DNA of 64,000 bases, from the NCBI RefSeq assembly GCF_042666615.1, contig NZ_JBHTDD010000011.1, forward strand, positions 1 through 64,000. The letters are read 5' to 3'. This document shows positions 16,023 to 24,110 of this stretch, in pieces. Source of the DNA: KBS50 sp042666615 (GTDB lineage Bacteria; Actinomycetota; Actinomycetes; Mycobacteriales; Micromonosporaceae). The notes beneath the pieces were generated by a model. The model was not told the origin of the DNA, did not search any database, and saw nothing but the letters and a program-made list of their open reading frames with translations. Positions within the stretch are counted from its first letter, which is position 1. Every line of letters begins with the position of its first letter. Position numbers and translations under genes: made by a program.

Positions 16023-16721
16023 GTGACCCCCGCCTCGAACCTGGCGTCGCTCGCGGCTCTGCTGGCCGATACCACCCGGGCCACCATGTGTCTCGCGCTG
16101 CTCGACGGGCGCGCGTGGACGGCGGGCGAGCTGGCGACCCACGCGCGGGTCGCCCCCTCCACCGCGACCGCGCACCTGCATCGCCTGATCGACGGCGGGC
16201 TGCTCGTCGAACGGCGCCAGGGGCGGCACCGGTACGTCCAGCTCGCGGACTCCTCAGTGGCGGATCTGATCGAAACCCTGGCGGGCCGCGTCGAGGACCG
16301 CGCCGCCCCGCCGGTGGGGTTGCGGGCGGCGACGGTCGACGCGGCCCTGCGACGCGGTCGGACCTGCTACGACCACCTCGCCGGGCGGCTCGGGGTCGGG
16401 GTGACCGATGCGATGACGAGAGCGGGTCTGCTGGATCAGAGTGGCGGCTTCGCGCTGACGCCGGCCGGGCTGGCCTGGTTGACCGACACGCTCGGGGTGC
16501 GGGCGGAGGAGCTGCGGTCCGGCCGGCGACCGCTGGCGCGGGGGTGCCTCGACTGGACCGAGCGTCGGCAGCACCTCGCCGGGTCGGCCGGGGCCGGGCT
16601 GTGCGCCAGGTTCTTCGAGCAGGGCTGGGTGACGCGGATCGGGTCCGGTCGGGCGGTACGGCTCACCCCGCCCGGCGCGGCGGCGCTGCGGGACCTGCTC
16701 GGCCTGTCCGGGCTCGACTGA
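16023..16721 (+). CDS. ArsR-type winged-helix transcriptional regulator
   Basis: The N-terminal wHTH is clear: LADTTRATMCLALLDGRAWT, then AGELATHARVAPSTATAHLH (recognition helix) and RLIDGGLLVERRQGRHRYVQ (wing). The remaining 130 or so residues are an extended C-terminal domain (CYDHLAGRLGVGVTDAMTRA, ARGCLDWTERRQHLAGSAGA), as in the larger ArsR relatives that sense organic ligands; no CxC metal site is evident. TAGGGT (16011-16016) lies 6 nt before GTG 16023, so the transcript is probably leaderless. It probably represses itself and the divergent P450/PEP-mutase operon through the palindrome at 15983-15998. Confidence 0.85.
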   Translation: MTPASNLASLAALLADTTRATMCLALLDGRAWTAGELATHARVAPSTATAHLHRLIDGGLLVERRQGRHRYVQLADSSVADLIETLAGRVEDRAAPPVGLRAATVDAALRRGRTCYDHLAGRLGVGVTDAMTRAGLLDQSGGFALTPAGLAWLTDTLGVRAEELRSGRRPLARGCLDWTERRQHLAGSAGAGLCARFFEQGWVTRIGSGRAVRLTPPGAAALRDLLGLSGLD

Positions 16722-16729
16722 GCGCGGGG

Positions 16730-17977
16730 TCACGGACCGTCATCGGGCGCCGGCCGGCGGATGGCCGGCACCAGGAGCAGCGCGGCGAGCAGCAGGACCG
16801 GGACGATCAGCAGCGCCCGCAGGGTGCCGAACCGGTCGCCGAGCAGTCCGACCAGCGGCGGGCCGGCGAGGAACGCGGTGTAGCCGATCATCGCGACGAC
16901 GCTGACCCGGGCCGCGGCCCGATCCTCGTCGTCGGCGGCCGCGCTCATCCCGACCGGGAAGCCCAGCGACGCGCCGACTCCCCACAGGGCGACGCCGATC
17001 AGGCCCAGCAAACCGGAGCCGGCGAGCACGGCGAGCAGCACGCCGCCGACGGCCAGCCCGATCGTGGCGGTGAGCACCGGCACCCGGCCCCACCGGTCCA
17101 GCGCGACGGTGCCGAACAGCCGGCCGAGCGTCATCGCGCCGACGAACAGCCCGAAGACGGCGGCGCCGGCCGCCTCGCTGAACCCGTATCCGTCGACGAA
17201 GGCGACACCGATCCAGTCGTTGGCGGTGCCTTCGGTGAAGGCCATCACCAGCACGAACAGGCCGACCAGCAGGGTCCGTGGTTCGCGCCAGGCGGCGAGG
17301 ACGCCGCTGCCGCCGCCCGCGTCGCCGTGGGTGGCGTCGGCCGGGGTGCGGCCGGCCGGGGTGGCGTCGGCCGGCGTGGGTAGGAACGCGCGCGCGCCGA
17401 GCACCGTGCCGATGAGCACCACCACAGCGATGACCGGCAGGTGCGCCGCGATCGACATTCCGGCGTGCGCGCTGGCCGCGCCGAGTCCGCCGCCCGCGAC
17501 CGTACCCAGGCTCCAGGCCGCGTGGAATCGTGGCATCACGGTACGGGCGAGCTTGCGCTCGACGGCGGCCGCCTCGACGTTCATCGCCACGTCACAGCTG
17601 CCGGAGCCGTAGCCGAGGGCGAACAGCCCGGCCGCTGTCACCGGGATCGACGCCCAGGCACCGACGCCCAGTCCGGTGACGGTGAGCCCGGCGGCCACCA
17701 GCGCCGTCGAGCCGACCACCACCCGGGCCGGGCCGAGGCGGTGCACGGCGGCGCCCGCGGTCGACATCGCCAGGACGGCGCCGGCCGACATGGCGAGCAG
17801 CACCAGACCGAGCCGTCCGGCGCTTATCGACAAGTCGTCGCGGGCGGTCGGGATCCGGGCGAACCAGGTGGCGACGGCCAGCCCGTTGAGGCCGAACACC
17901 ACCGCCACCCCGGTCCGTGCGGCGCGTAACCGTCGTGGGTCCTGACCGGCCAGGGCAGGGGTGGGGGATCGCCGCAC
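16730..17977 (-). CDS. MFS transporter
   Basis: A 415-residue protein with 12 predicted transmembrane segments. It opens GVAVVFGLNGLAVATWFARI, then LVLLAMSAGAVLAMSTAGAA, and has a central hydrophilic loop (about residues 205-235) with a short Thr/Pro/Ala-Asp repeat (TPADATPAGRTPADAT). The layout resembles the YbjJ/FucP-like branch with GFPVGMSAAADDEDRAAARV in TM10-11. The start is GTG 17977. The substrate is unknown. The gene is convergent with the ArsR regulator (8 nt apart) and not obviously in an operon. The 283-bp gap to the next gene holds its promoter and terminators. Confidence 0.85.
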   Translation of the reverse strand: MRRSPTPALAGQDPRRLRAARTGVAVVFGLNGLAVATWFARIPTARDDLSISAGRLGLVLLAMSAGAVLAMSTAGAAVHRLGPARVVVGSTALVAAGLTVTGLGVGAWASIPVTAAGLFALGYGSGSCDVAMNVEAAAVERKLARTVMPRFHAAWSLGTVAGGGLGAASAHAGMSIAAHLPVIAVVVLIGTVLGARAFLPTPADATPAGRTPADATHGDAGGGSGVLAAWREPRTLLVGLFVLVMAFTEGTANDWIGVAFVDGYGFSEAAGAAVFGLFVGAMTLGRLFGTVALDRWGRVPVLTATIGLAVGGVLLAVLAGSGLLGLIGVALWGVGASLGFPVGMSAAADDEDRAAARVSVVAMIGYTAFLAGPPLVGLLGDRFGTLRALLIVPVLLLAALLLVPAIRRPAPDDGP

Positions 17978-18208
17978 CGTCGGCGCTCCTTCCGGGTCGG
18001 GCCGGTGGCCGCGGACACCGACCGCGCTGTGGACACCAAGCGGTGCCCACGGTGGGGATGAGTCGATGTGTGCCTCGACCGTTCGTGCGTCCCGACTGTA
18101 GATCAGGCGCGGCCCGGCGCTGCGGGAGACCTCAACCGGGGATCGGGGCGGCGTCGCGGCATCCCTGCCCGGTCAACCGCCGCCGCCCGCGGGTGAACCG
18201 GCGGCGGT

Positions 18209-18243
18209 GACCCGCCCGGCCGCGGAGGGTGGCCGGGCGGGTC
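18209..18243 (-). terminator. strong hairpin terminator of the alcohol dehydrogenase gene
   Basis: A perfect 13-bp stem (GACCCGCCCGGCC at 18209-18221, partner at 18231-18243) encloses a 9-nt loop, 17 nt past the dehydrogenase stop codon. A second GC-rich inverted repeat lies at about 18178-18207. Confidence 0.8.
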
Positions 18244-18260
18244 TGGTCAGCGGTGCCGGG

Positions 18261-19301
18261 TCAGCCGAGCGTGGCGGTGTCGATGACGAACCGGTAGCGA
18301 ACGTCGGAGGCGAGGACCCGGTCGTACGCCTCGTTGATCTTGTTGGCGGGGATGAGTTCGATGTCGGCGCCGATCTGGTGCTCACCGCAGAAGTCGAGCA
18401 TCTCCTGGGTTTCGCGGATGCCGCCGATCATCGAGCCGGCGTACGAGCGTCGGGCGCCGATGAGGGAGAAGGCGTTGAGGCTCAGCGGCTCGGCGGGGGC
18501 GCCGACATTGACCAGGGTGCCGTCGACCGCCAGCAGGCCGAGGTAGGCGTCGACGTCGATGCTGGCGCTCACCGTGTTGATGATGAGGTCGAACCGGCCA
18601 GCGAGTTCGTCGAACGTCTGCGGGTCACTGGTCGCGTGGTAGTGGTCGGCGCCCAGCCGGAGCCCGTCCTCCTGCTTCTTCAGCGACTGGGACAGGACGG
18701 TCACCTCGGCACCCATGGCGTGGGCGAGCTTGACCGCCATGTGTCCCAACCCGCCGAGACCGACGACTGCGACCGTCCTGCCGGGCCCGGCACCCCAGTG
18801 GCGCAAGGGCGAGTATGTGGTGATGCCCGCGCACAGCAGCGGCGCGGCGGCCGCGGAGTCGATCCCGGCGGGCACCGACAGGACGAAGTCGGCGTCGACG
18901 ACGACGTGGCTGGCGTAGCCGCCCTGGGTGGTGGTGCCGTCCCGGTCGGGAGCGCCGTAGGTGCCCACCATGCCGTTGCGGCAGTACTGCTCGTCGCCGT
19001 TGCGGCAGTTGACGCACCCCCGGCAGGAGTTGACCATGCAGCCTACACCGACCCGGTCACCGACGCGGTGCCGGGTGACGTCGGAGCCGACCTCGGCGAC
19101 GACGCCGACGATCTCGTGACCCGGGACCAGCGGATACGGCTGGGGTCCCCAGTCACCACGAACGGTGTGGATGTCGGAATGGCAGATTCCGGCGTGCGTG
19201 ATGTCGATGAGAACGTCGGTGGGTCCGACCTCCCGGCGCTCGATGGTCGTCGGGACCAGCGGCTCGGACGCGCCGGGTGCCGCGTAGGCGTGCACACGCA
19301 T
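18261..19301 (-). CDS. zinc-dependent NAD(P) alcohol dehydrogenase (CAD/YahK-like)
   Basis: The ATG at 19301 has GAGGAG about 10 nt upstream. The 346-residue medium-chain dehydrogenase has the catalytic zinc site (GICHSDIHTVRGDW, then PGHEIVGVV), the structural zinc Cys cluster (CRGCVNCRNGDEQYC) and the nucleotide site TVAVVGLGGLGHMAVKLAHA. HAMGAEVTVLSQSLKKQEDG places Ser-Gln-Ser after beta-2 rather than an acidic residue, which favours NADPH. Members reduce aldehydes to alcohols in the cytosol. It is a single-gene transcript. Confidence 0.92.
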   Translation of the reverse strand: MRVHAYAAPGASEPLVPTTIERREVGPTDVLIDITHAGICHSDIHTVRGDWGPQPYPLVPGHEIVGVVAEVGSDVTRHRVGDRVGVGCMVNSCRGCVNCRNGDEQYCRNGMVGTYGAPDRDGTTTQGGYASHVVVDADFVLSVPAGIDSAAAAPLLCAGITTYSPLRHWGAGPGRTVAVVGLGGLGHMAVKLAHAMGAEVTVLSQSLKKQEDGLRLGADHYHATSDPQTFDELAGRFDLIINTVSASIDVDAYLGLLAVDGTLVNVGAPAEPLSLNAFSLIGARRSYAGSMIGGIRETQEMLDFCGEHQIGADIELIPANKINEAYDRVLASDVRYRFVIDTATLG

Positions 19302-19575
19302 GATGTGGTTGCTCCTCAGTCGGACGATGCTCTTTGCGGGACGGGTGGTGGAGTGTCGCCGGAAAATCCGGCGCCTTCTGGTCAGTACCCGCCATCCGCC
19401 GACAGGAAAGCGTGGGATGCGATCGGCACTGTCGCGTGCGTCACCGCGCCCGTCGGTGGCTGACGTCGGTACGGTGGTGATCCCGCAACTCGCGGCCGGA
19501 CGCGTGGTGGCGGGCGGGGTCCGCCGGCATTGAACGGACCCCACCCTGCCGGTCCCGCGGAAGTGGTGCGACGGG

Positions 19576-21123
19576 CTAGCCGGCGTACGTCTCGTACTCG
19601 GCGACCCTTGGTGTGCCGGTCGAACTGGTGATGTCGAAGGTGATCTTGGATAGTGTGGTGGGGGAGAAGGTGATGGTGCCGGCCCCGTTGCCCGAGGTCA
19701 GGACGGCACCGGTGGTGTGGTTGACGACCCGCCAGGAGCCGATGTTGCCGACGGCGCCGGCCGCCTCCCGGATGACGATCCGGGACACCGTGGTGGGCGA
19801 ACCCCACTTGATGGAGATGGAGCCGGTCGAGCCGGCCGGTGACCAGTAGGTGTTCAGGTCGCCGTCGCGTACGTTGCCGTAGCTCGTCCCGCTCGCCTTG
19901 CTGGACCCGTCGGAGCCGGCCCCGATGCTCAGGTTCGTCCCGCCGGGATTGCTGGGCGTCGGGGTGGGTGTGGTGGGCGTCGGCGTCGGACTGGTGGGTG
20001 TCGGCGACGGGTTGGTCGGCGAGCAGTTGCCGTCCGACACCTGGAGGCCCTTGTTGGCGCCCGCCGTCTGCCGCACGACGTCCGGCACACAGTTGGCCCC
20101 GTCGAGGCTGTAGGCGTACGGGATGCTGACGCTGGTGTTGGACGGCATGCCGGGGCCGGCGGGGTAGTTCTCGCTGCCGGCGCTGGACCAGGTCACGTTG
20201 TCGAGGATGTTGCCACTGGCCTGCCAGTAACCGCGCTCGTTCGTGTAGAAGGTGCCCAGCACGTCCTTGGAGTTGCGGAAGTAGTTGTTCTCCACCTTGG
20301 CGGAGGCTCCCGCCCGGGAGTTGATGCCGGACTCGTGCAGGCTCACGTAGTGGTTGTTGTAGATGTGCGCGGTGCCGCCACGGAGCAGGGGCGTACGTGA
20401 GTCGATGTTCTCGTACAGGTTGTGGTGGAACGTGACGTAGCCGTTGGAGGTGTCGCTCTCGCTCGATCCGATCAAGCCACCGCGGCCGGAGTTGCGCAGG
20501 ATGCTGTACGACAGGGTCACGTACTGGGTGTTGTTCTTCATGTCGAAGAGGCCGTCGAAGCCCTCCGACTCACCGCCCGAGGCCTCCAGGGTGACGTGGT
20601 CGACCCAGACGTTGCGGACGCTGCTCTCCATGCCGATGGCGTCGCCGCCGTTGGAGGTGGGCGAGCCCGACTTCTTGACGTTCCGGACCGTCACGTTCTG
20701 GATGATGATGTTGCTGGCCTCGCGGATGTGGATGCCGAGCTGGTCGAAGACGGCTCCGCCACCGACGCCGATGATCGTGACGTTGCTGATCTGCTTCAGC
20801 TCGATCACGCCGTCGGCGGTGCTGCAGCTGCCGCCTGAGACCTTGCTGGTGTTGCCGTGGTTGATGGTCCCCTCGACCTGGATGGTGATCGGGGTGCTGC
20901 TGCTGGCCCGACCACACAGGGCGGCGTGGATCGCGGTCCCGGTGGTGGCCCGGACCACCTGCCCGCCCGCCCCGCCGGTGGTCCCACCGTTACGGGTCGC
21001 GTAACCGGTGACACTGCCGGTCGCCGCCGACGCCTGAGGTGTCGGCAGCGCCAACACGGCTGTGGCCCCGATGGCCAGGGTGGCCAACGCCGCCTGGAGT
21101 CCCCGTGCGACTGGTCGTCTCAT
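19576..21123 (-). CDS. secreted pectate lyase (PL1) with C-terminal discoidin-like carbohydrate-binding domain
   Basis: A Tat/Sec-like signal peptide (MRRPVARGLQAALATLAIGA, then LPTPQASA) precedes a right-handed beta-helix of polysaccharide lyase family 1, residues about 35-370. Visible motifs are NVTIIGVGGGAVFDQLGIHI, VRNVWVDHVTLEA (WIDH-like), DGLFDMKNNTQYVTLSYSIL, VTFHHNLYENIDSRTPLLRG (the R-x-P-x-x-R catalytic and Ca2+ region) and HIYNNHY. It cleaves polygalacturonate by beta-elimination outside the cell. A Pro/Thr linker (TPTPTTPTPTPS) leads to a 125-residue F5/8-type C-like domain (DGDLNTYWSPAGSTGSISIK), which binds galactosides or pectin. A perfect LacI-type palindrome lies upstream. 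Confidence 0.93.
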   Translation of the reverse strand: MRRPVARGLQAALATLAIGATAVLALPTPQASAATGSVTGYATRNGGTTGGAGGQVVRATTGTAIHAALCGRASSSTPITIQVEGTINHGNTSKVSGGSCSTADGVIELKQISNVTIIGVGGGAVFDQLGIHIREASNIIIQNVTVRNVKKSGSPTSNGGDAIGMESSVRNVWVDHVTLEASGGESEGFDGLFDMKNNTQYVTLSYSILRNSGRGGLIGSSESDTSNGYVTFHHNLYENIDSRTPLLRGGTAHIYNNHYVSLHESGINSRAGASAKVENNYFRNSKDVLGTFYTNERGYWQASGNILDNVTWSSAGSENYPAGPGMPSNTSVSIPYAYSLDGANCVPDVVRQTAGANKGLQVSDGNCSPTNPSPTPTSPTPTPTTPTPTPSNPGGTNLSIGAGSDGSSKASGTSYGNVRDGDLNTYWSPAGSTGSISIKWGSPTTVSRIVIREAAGAVGNIGSWRVVNHTTGAVLTSGNGAGTITFSPTTLSKITFDITSSTGTPRVAEYETYAG

Positions 21124-21350
21124 CGTCGTCTCACCTTTTCCTCGAAGATGCTGGAGTCGCTGCTGCTGGTTCTCGGGTTGGCCTTTTTCGGCGGGCTGCC
21201 CGTGCCGGCCTGGACGTGAACCCGGTCAGGGCTCCCGGCCGCCGCGCCACCCCGGGAGGTGACGGCTGACCTGGCGCGGGAGCCGCCGCCGGTGCTGAGA
21301 ACCGTTCCGTGGACAAGGTCCACCGCGCGGCGTCGCCCGGAGACACCGTG

Positions 21351-21366
21351 AGGAAAGCGCTTTCCT
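21351..21366 (-). promoter_or_regulatory. perfect 16-bp LacI-type operator of the pectate lyase gene
   Basis: AGGAAAGCGCTTTCCT is fully palindromic around CGCG-like GCGC, the core typical of LacI/GalR-family sites. It sits 228 bp before the pectate lyase start. A pectin-responsive LacI protein is the likely ligand; none is encoded beside it. Confidence 0.6.
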
Positions 21367-21493
21367 GGAATGAGCGTAGAGAGGTTATTAGGCGAACGTC
21401 AATGTGTTGCCGTTGTTTGCAGAGACGCCCTCCATACGCGGTCGCGGAGAGGGTGACCAGCCATCCTCAGGTGGGCGACGTGCCGACGGCGGA

Positions 21494-21543
21494 CCCGCGG
21501 ACTCTTAATCCGCGGGTTCGGGGTTCGAGTCCCTGGCGGCGCA
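21494..21543 (+). tRNA. tRNA-Lys(CTT) 3' fragment, D-arm and 5' acceptor strand missing
   Basis: An anticodon stem-loop with loop CTCTTAA (21502-21508, anticodon CTT) is closed by CCCGCGGA/TCCGCGGG. It is followed by a variable region, a T-arm with loop TTCGAGT between CGGGG and CCCTG, and a 3' acceptor strand GCGGCGC plus discriminator A at 21543. The matching 5' acceptor (GCGCCGC) and D-arm are absent: only about 10 nt lie between a weak partial match and the anticodon stem. It is a 3'-half copy of the kind left when an element integrates into a tRNA gene. It is not expected to give a working tRNA. Confidence 0.7.
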
Positions 21544-21550
21544 CAGAACT

Positions 21551-21583
21551 AGGCCCTGACCAGCAAGACGCTGGCCAGGGCCT
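21551..21583 (+). terminator. strong hairpin after the tRNA-Lys fragment
   Basis: GGCCCTGACCAGC, loop AAGAC, GCTGGCCAGGGCC form a 13-bp stem with one A/C mismatch. It may be the terminator of the original tRNA carried along with the 3' fragment. Confidence 0.7.
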
Positions 21584-21751
21584 TAACGTCTATCTATGTA
21601 GTTTTAACTTGCCCCCGTAAACCCCTGGGTAACGGTCCGGGGCGATCAGGTTCGGCGCGGCCGGGCCGGCAAGCGCGCTGGCCCCCGATCCCACGCCGGT
21701 CTATGCCGTCCGGGTTTGGTCGGGGTCGCGGCCTTCGGGGTCGTCTGACTC

Positions 21752-21838
21752 TGGCCTTCGGGCATGAGCAGCTCAAGAGATCATCAAGGTTCCTACGGCA
21801 CGGTGATCGATCCGAAGTGGGTCATGCCCGAACGGCCA
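21752..21838. repeat. inverted repeat pair near the tRNA-Lys fragment (possible small element or IS ends)
   Basis: TGGCCTTCGGGCATGA at 21752-21767 is the reverse complement of TCATGCCCGAACGGCCA at 21822-21838 except for one bulged base, with 54 nt between. The arms could be terminal repeats of a tiny non-autonomous element or a long-range hairpin. The surrounding 21590-22042 has no gene I can support. Confidence 0.4.
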
Positions 21839-22045
21839 TCATCGCTGATCTCGTCGTTGTCCTTTGCGCCGGCTCTGACCGTGTCTGCGCCGCCATCGGC
21901 GCCCTACGCCTCGCCGGAGTCACCAACCTCGTCGCCGCCAACCGGCACCACGCCCGAGGCAGCAGTCGGACACTGGCCCTCCTCGGCATCACCTAACGAC
22001 AGCCGGGGGCCCCTGGGGCTGAAACGCGCACGGACGTCATCGATG

Positions 22046-22558
22046 ATGACGGGCATGGACATGGACGCTCGACGGGCCGTGGTTGTGGCGCTGCTGAGGC
22101 TGGCCGGCAGCGGCGCCTACCAGGATCGGGCGGATGCCGGCCGGGCCCTGGCGAGTTTCGCGGAGATGCCGGAGTCGGCACAGCAGTTGCGCCGGCTTCT
22201 GCTTGACGCTGACGACACGTTCGTCACCCTCGTGACTGCGGATGCGCTGCTTCGTCGGAAAGACCCGGCCGGTTTGGCGCTGGTCGCGCGAGCGCTGGCG
22301 GACGCCGACGACAACCATGCAGACTGGATCTTTACCGCAGTCCAGAACGTGTACATGATCTACGCCAGCGAACGTGACGCTGCGGTGCGGATGTGCGACG
22401 CGTTGCTCGAAGAGCCTGATCCAGGCATTCGTCAAGGAGCCGCTCGTTTGTCGGGCACCCTTGCTGCGATCAACCCGGTTCTCTACCCCGTAGACAGCAG
22501 TGGAGATGGCCGGGCACCTCTGGACGCCAGGGCCTGGCAAGATCGCTGCGGGAGGTAA
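22046..22558 (+). CDS. HEAT-repeat-like protein (possible immunity or scaffold protein)
   Basis: A roughly 170-residue alpha-solenoid protein: ARRAVVVALLRLAGSGAYQD, RADAGRALASFAEMPESAQQ, LRRLLLDADDTFVTLVTADA, LLRRKDPAGLALVARALADA and GIRQGAARLSG. Similar short HEAT-repeat proteins in actinomycetes often lie beside Imm21- or SUKH-type immunity genes. Here an Imm21-like pseudogene follows 6 nt after the stop, behind GGAGGT. Possible starts at 22043, 22046, 22055 and 22061 all lack a clear ribosome site. A role in protection against polymorphic toxins is an inference from context. Confidence 0.65.
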   Translation: MTGMDMDARRAVVVALLRLAGSGAYQDRADAGRALASFAEMPESAQQLRRLLLDADDTFVTLVTADALLRRKDPAGLALVARALADADDNHADWIFTAVQNVYMIYASERDAAVRMCDALLEEPDPGIRQGAARLSGTLAAINPVLYPVDSSGDGRAPLDARAWQDRCGR

Positions 22559-22564
22559 GAGTCA

Positions 22565-22859
22565 TTGCAGTACAAATGGATTTGGTTGGCTGGCGGACCG
22601 CTGCTCGTCGCTCCGCAATCGGTGCTGTCGCTGTGGCCCGGTGCGGATAGCACGGATGGTCCCGTGAAGAGCTGGGGGACTACGGCCGGGCGTGCGCGGT
22701 CGACAACTACGTCGGCGTGGTCGCCATAGGTCGGCAGCAGGTGCTTGTCCTGGGCGACGAGCCGGCAACAACGATGTACCTAACCACGGAACGCCTGTTA
22801 CTGCGGCGTACGAGGAAGACCGGATCGGCGAGATGGCCGAGATCACCTCCGAGGGCGGC
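22565..22859 (+). pseudogene. Imm21-family immunity protein, frameshifted
   Basis: A TTG at 22565, 9 nt after GGAGGT, opens LQYKWIWLAGGPLLVAPQSV, matching the W-x-x-GGPL-x-x-(L/A)P start of Imm21-type immunity proteins. The frame then fails. About 100 nt in, the conserved middle continues in a second frame (EELGDYGRACAVDNYVGVVA, VLVLGDEPATTMYL). The end (AAYEEDRIGEMAEI) continues in a third. Two frameshifts therefore break the gene, and its tail runs into the convergent VWA gene, whose stop is at 22860. Imm21 proteins neutralise contact-dependent or secreted toxins; no toxin gene is nearby. The family call is from recalled motifs. Confidence 0.6.
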
Positions 22860-24110
22860 TCACCTGCTGGCGGGCACGGATCCGATGGTGACGACCCGCG
22901 CCCACCGCGGCGGGCTCTCCGGTCGGTAGTCAGGGTCCTGCTCGGCCCGCGTTCCGTCGACCGGCCTGGGAAACAGCCCCACAACGGTCCGGCACGGTGG
23001 TTGAGCGTCCGGCCACGGTGTCTGCCCGTCGGTCAGGGCCACGACGACGTCCGGGCGGGGGCAGGTGCGCAGCGCCGCAGCGAATCCGGTACGCAGGTCC
23101 GTCCCACCGCCGCCGACCAGCGGTATCCCCTCGGCCCGGCAGATCGGGCCCGCCACCCGGGCCGCCGTGTCGCACGACAGCACGGTCACCAGGTCCCGTC
23201 GACCGCCCACCGCCCGGGTGATCGCGACCACCTCGAGCAGCGCGCTGCCCAGTTCGGCGTCGCTTACCGAACCGGAGGTGTCGATGACCACCGATACCCG
23301 GGGTGGTCGGCGGCGCAGGCTGGGTAGGACGACGCCGGGCAGGCCGGCGGCGCGTCGTGCCGGCCGGCCGTAGCGGTAGTCGTCGCCCGCGCCGGCTCCG
23401 GAGGCCGCCGAGCGGACCGCGGCGCCCAGTAGTTCCCGCCATGGCTGAGGGGGGTGGAACGCCTCCTCCGCCCATCGTCGCCAACCCCCGGGTGCGTCCC
23501 CTGGGTGCCCGACGATGCCCCGCGCGATCCGGAACCGTACCGCGTCGCGTTCCTGGGGGCTGAGCCCGTGCGCACCGTCGGGGCCCAGGTCCCACTCCCG
23601 GGTCAGCCCGTCGGCGCCGCTGCCGCAGTCCAGCCAGGACAGGCCCTGCGTGTACGGGCCGAGCCGGAACTGCCGAAGATAGTCCTCCATCAACTCACCA
23701 GCGCGCAGCCGCAGCGCCTCCGGGACGACGGCCCCGTGGGGCCGGTCCAGCCCGTCGCCGTACACGTCGTCGTTGATCTCGCAGTCGGCGGCGATGTTCA
23801 TCCGCAGCCGTTCACCCGCGCCGGTCAGGCCGTGCCGGTCGGCGAACCGGTCGCCGCGCCCGTGGTGGTCCCGCAGCAGGTGGGAGACCTCGTGCACCCA
23901 CACCCCGGCCAGCTCCCGCAGTGGGCTGCGGGCGACGAACGCCGGGGAGACGTAGCAGCGCCAGTGGGGGTCGACAGCCATCGTCGGCACCCGCCGCGAC
24001 GGCACCACGTGCAGCGCGAACAGCGCCGTGGCCAGGTAGGGCCGAACCCGGGCGGCGTGCAGCCGGGCGGCGTAGAGCTTCTCGACGTCGAGCGCCAACC
24101 CGGGCGTCAC
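22860..24110 (-). CDS. VWA-like metallopeptidase-type protein (DUF2201)
   Basis: The GTG at 24110 overlaps the MoxR stop by 4 nt (GTGA). The N-terminal half has a zinc-peptidase-like helix WVHEVSHLLRDHHGRGDR (HExxH with extra His) and MNIAADCEINDDVY. The C-terminal half is a VWA-like domain with a metal-site start VSVVIDTSGSVSDAELGSAL (DTSGS), then VTVLSCDTAARVAGPICRAE, VGGGGTDLRTGF and DVVVALTDGQTPWP. This is the DUF2201 layout that pairs with MoxR AAA+ proteins. Such pairs remodel or insert metal cofactors into client complexes; the client here is unknown. It is the last gene of a three-gene operon. Confidence 0.88.
   Translation of the reverse strand: MTPGLALDVEKLYAARLHAARVRPYLATALFALHVVPSRRVPTMAVDPHWRCYVSPAFVARSPLRELAGVWVHEVSHLLRDHHGRGDRFADRHGLTGAGERLRMNIAADCEINDDVYGDGLDRPHGAVVPEALRLRAGELMEDYLRQFRLGPYTQGLSWLDCGSGADGLTREWDLGPDGAHGLSPQERDAVRFRIARGIVGHPGDAPGGWRRWAEEAFHPPQPWRELLGAAVRSAASGAGAGDDYRYGRPARRAAGLPGVVLPSLRRRPPRVSVVIDTSGSVSDAELGSALLEVVAITRAVGGRRDLVTVLSCDTAARVAGPICRAEGIPLVGGGGTDLRTGFAAALRTCPRPDVVVALTDGQTPWPDAQPPCRTVVGLFPRPVDGTRAEQDPDYRPESPPRWARVVTIGSVPASR

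Noticed and set aside
15182..17383. 733-codon plus-strand frame across P450, ArsR and MFS
   Set aside because: It crosses three convincing genes in other frames and is low in sequence complexity.
21420..21545. Complete tRNA gene
   Set aside because: No D-arm or matching 5' acceptor strand can be placed upstream; only the 3' part is convincing.
21703..21996. 97-codon frame after the tRNA fragment, with a rhodanese-like feel (LVVVLCAGSDRV, GVTNLVAANR)
   Set aside because: There is no rhodanese active-site loop or clear start, and it spans the inverted-repeat pair. Too weak to call a gene.
22562..22984. Minus-strand 140-codon frame over the Imm21 remnant
   Set aside because: It is antisense to the immunity-gene fragments and has no family features.
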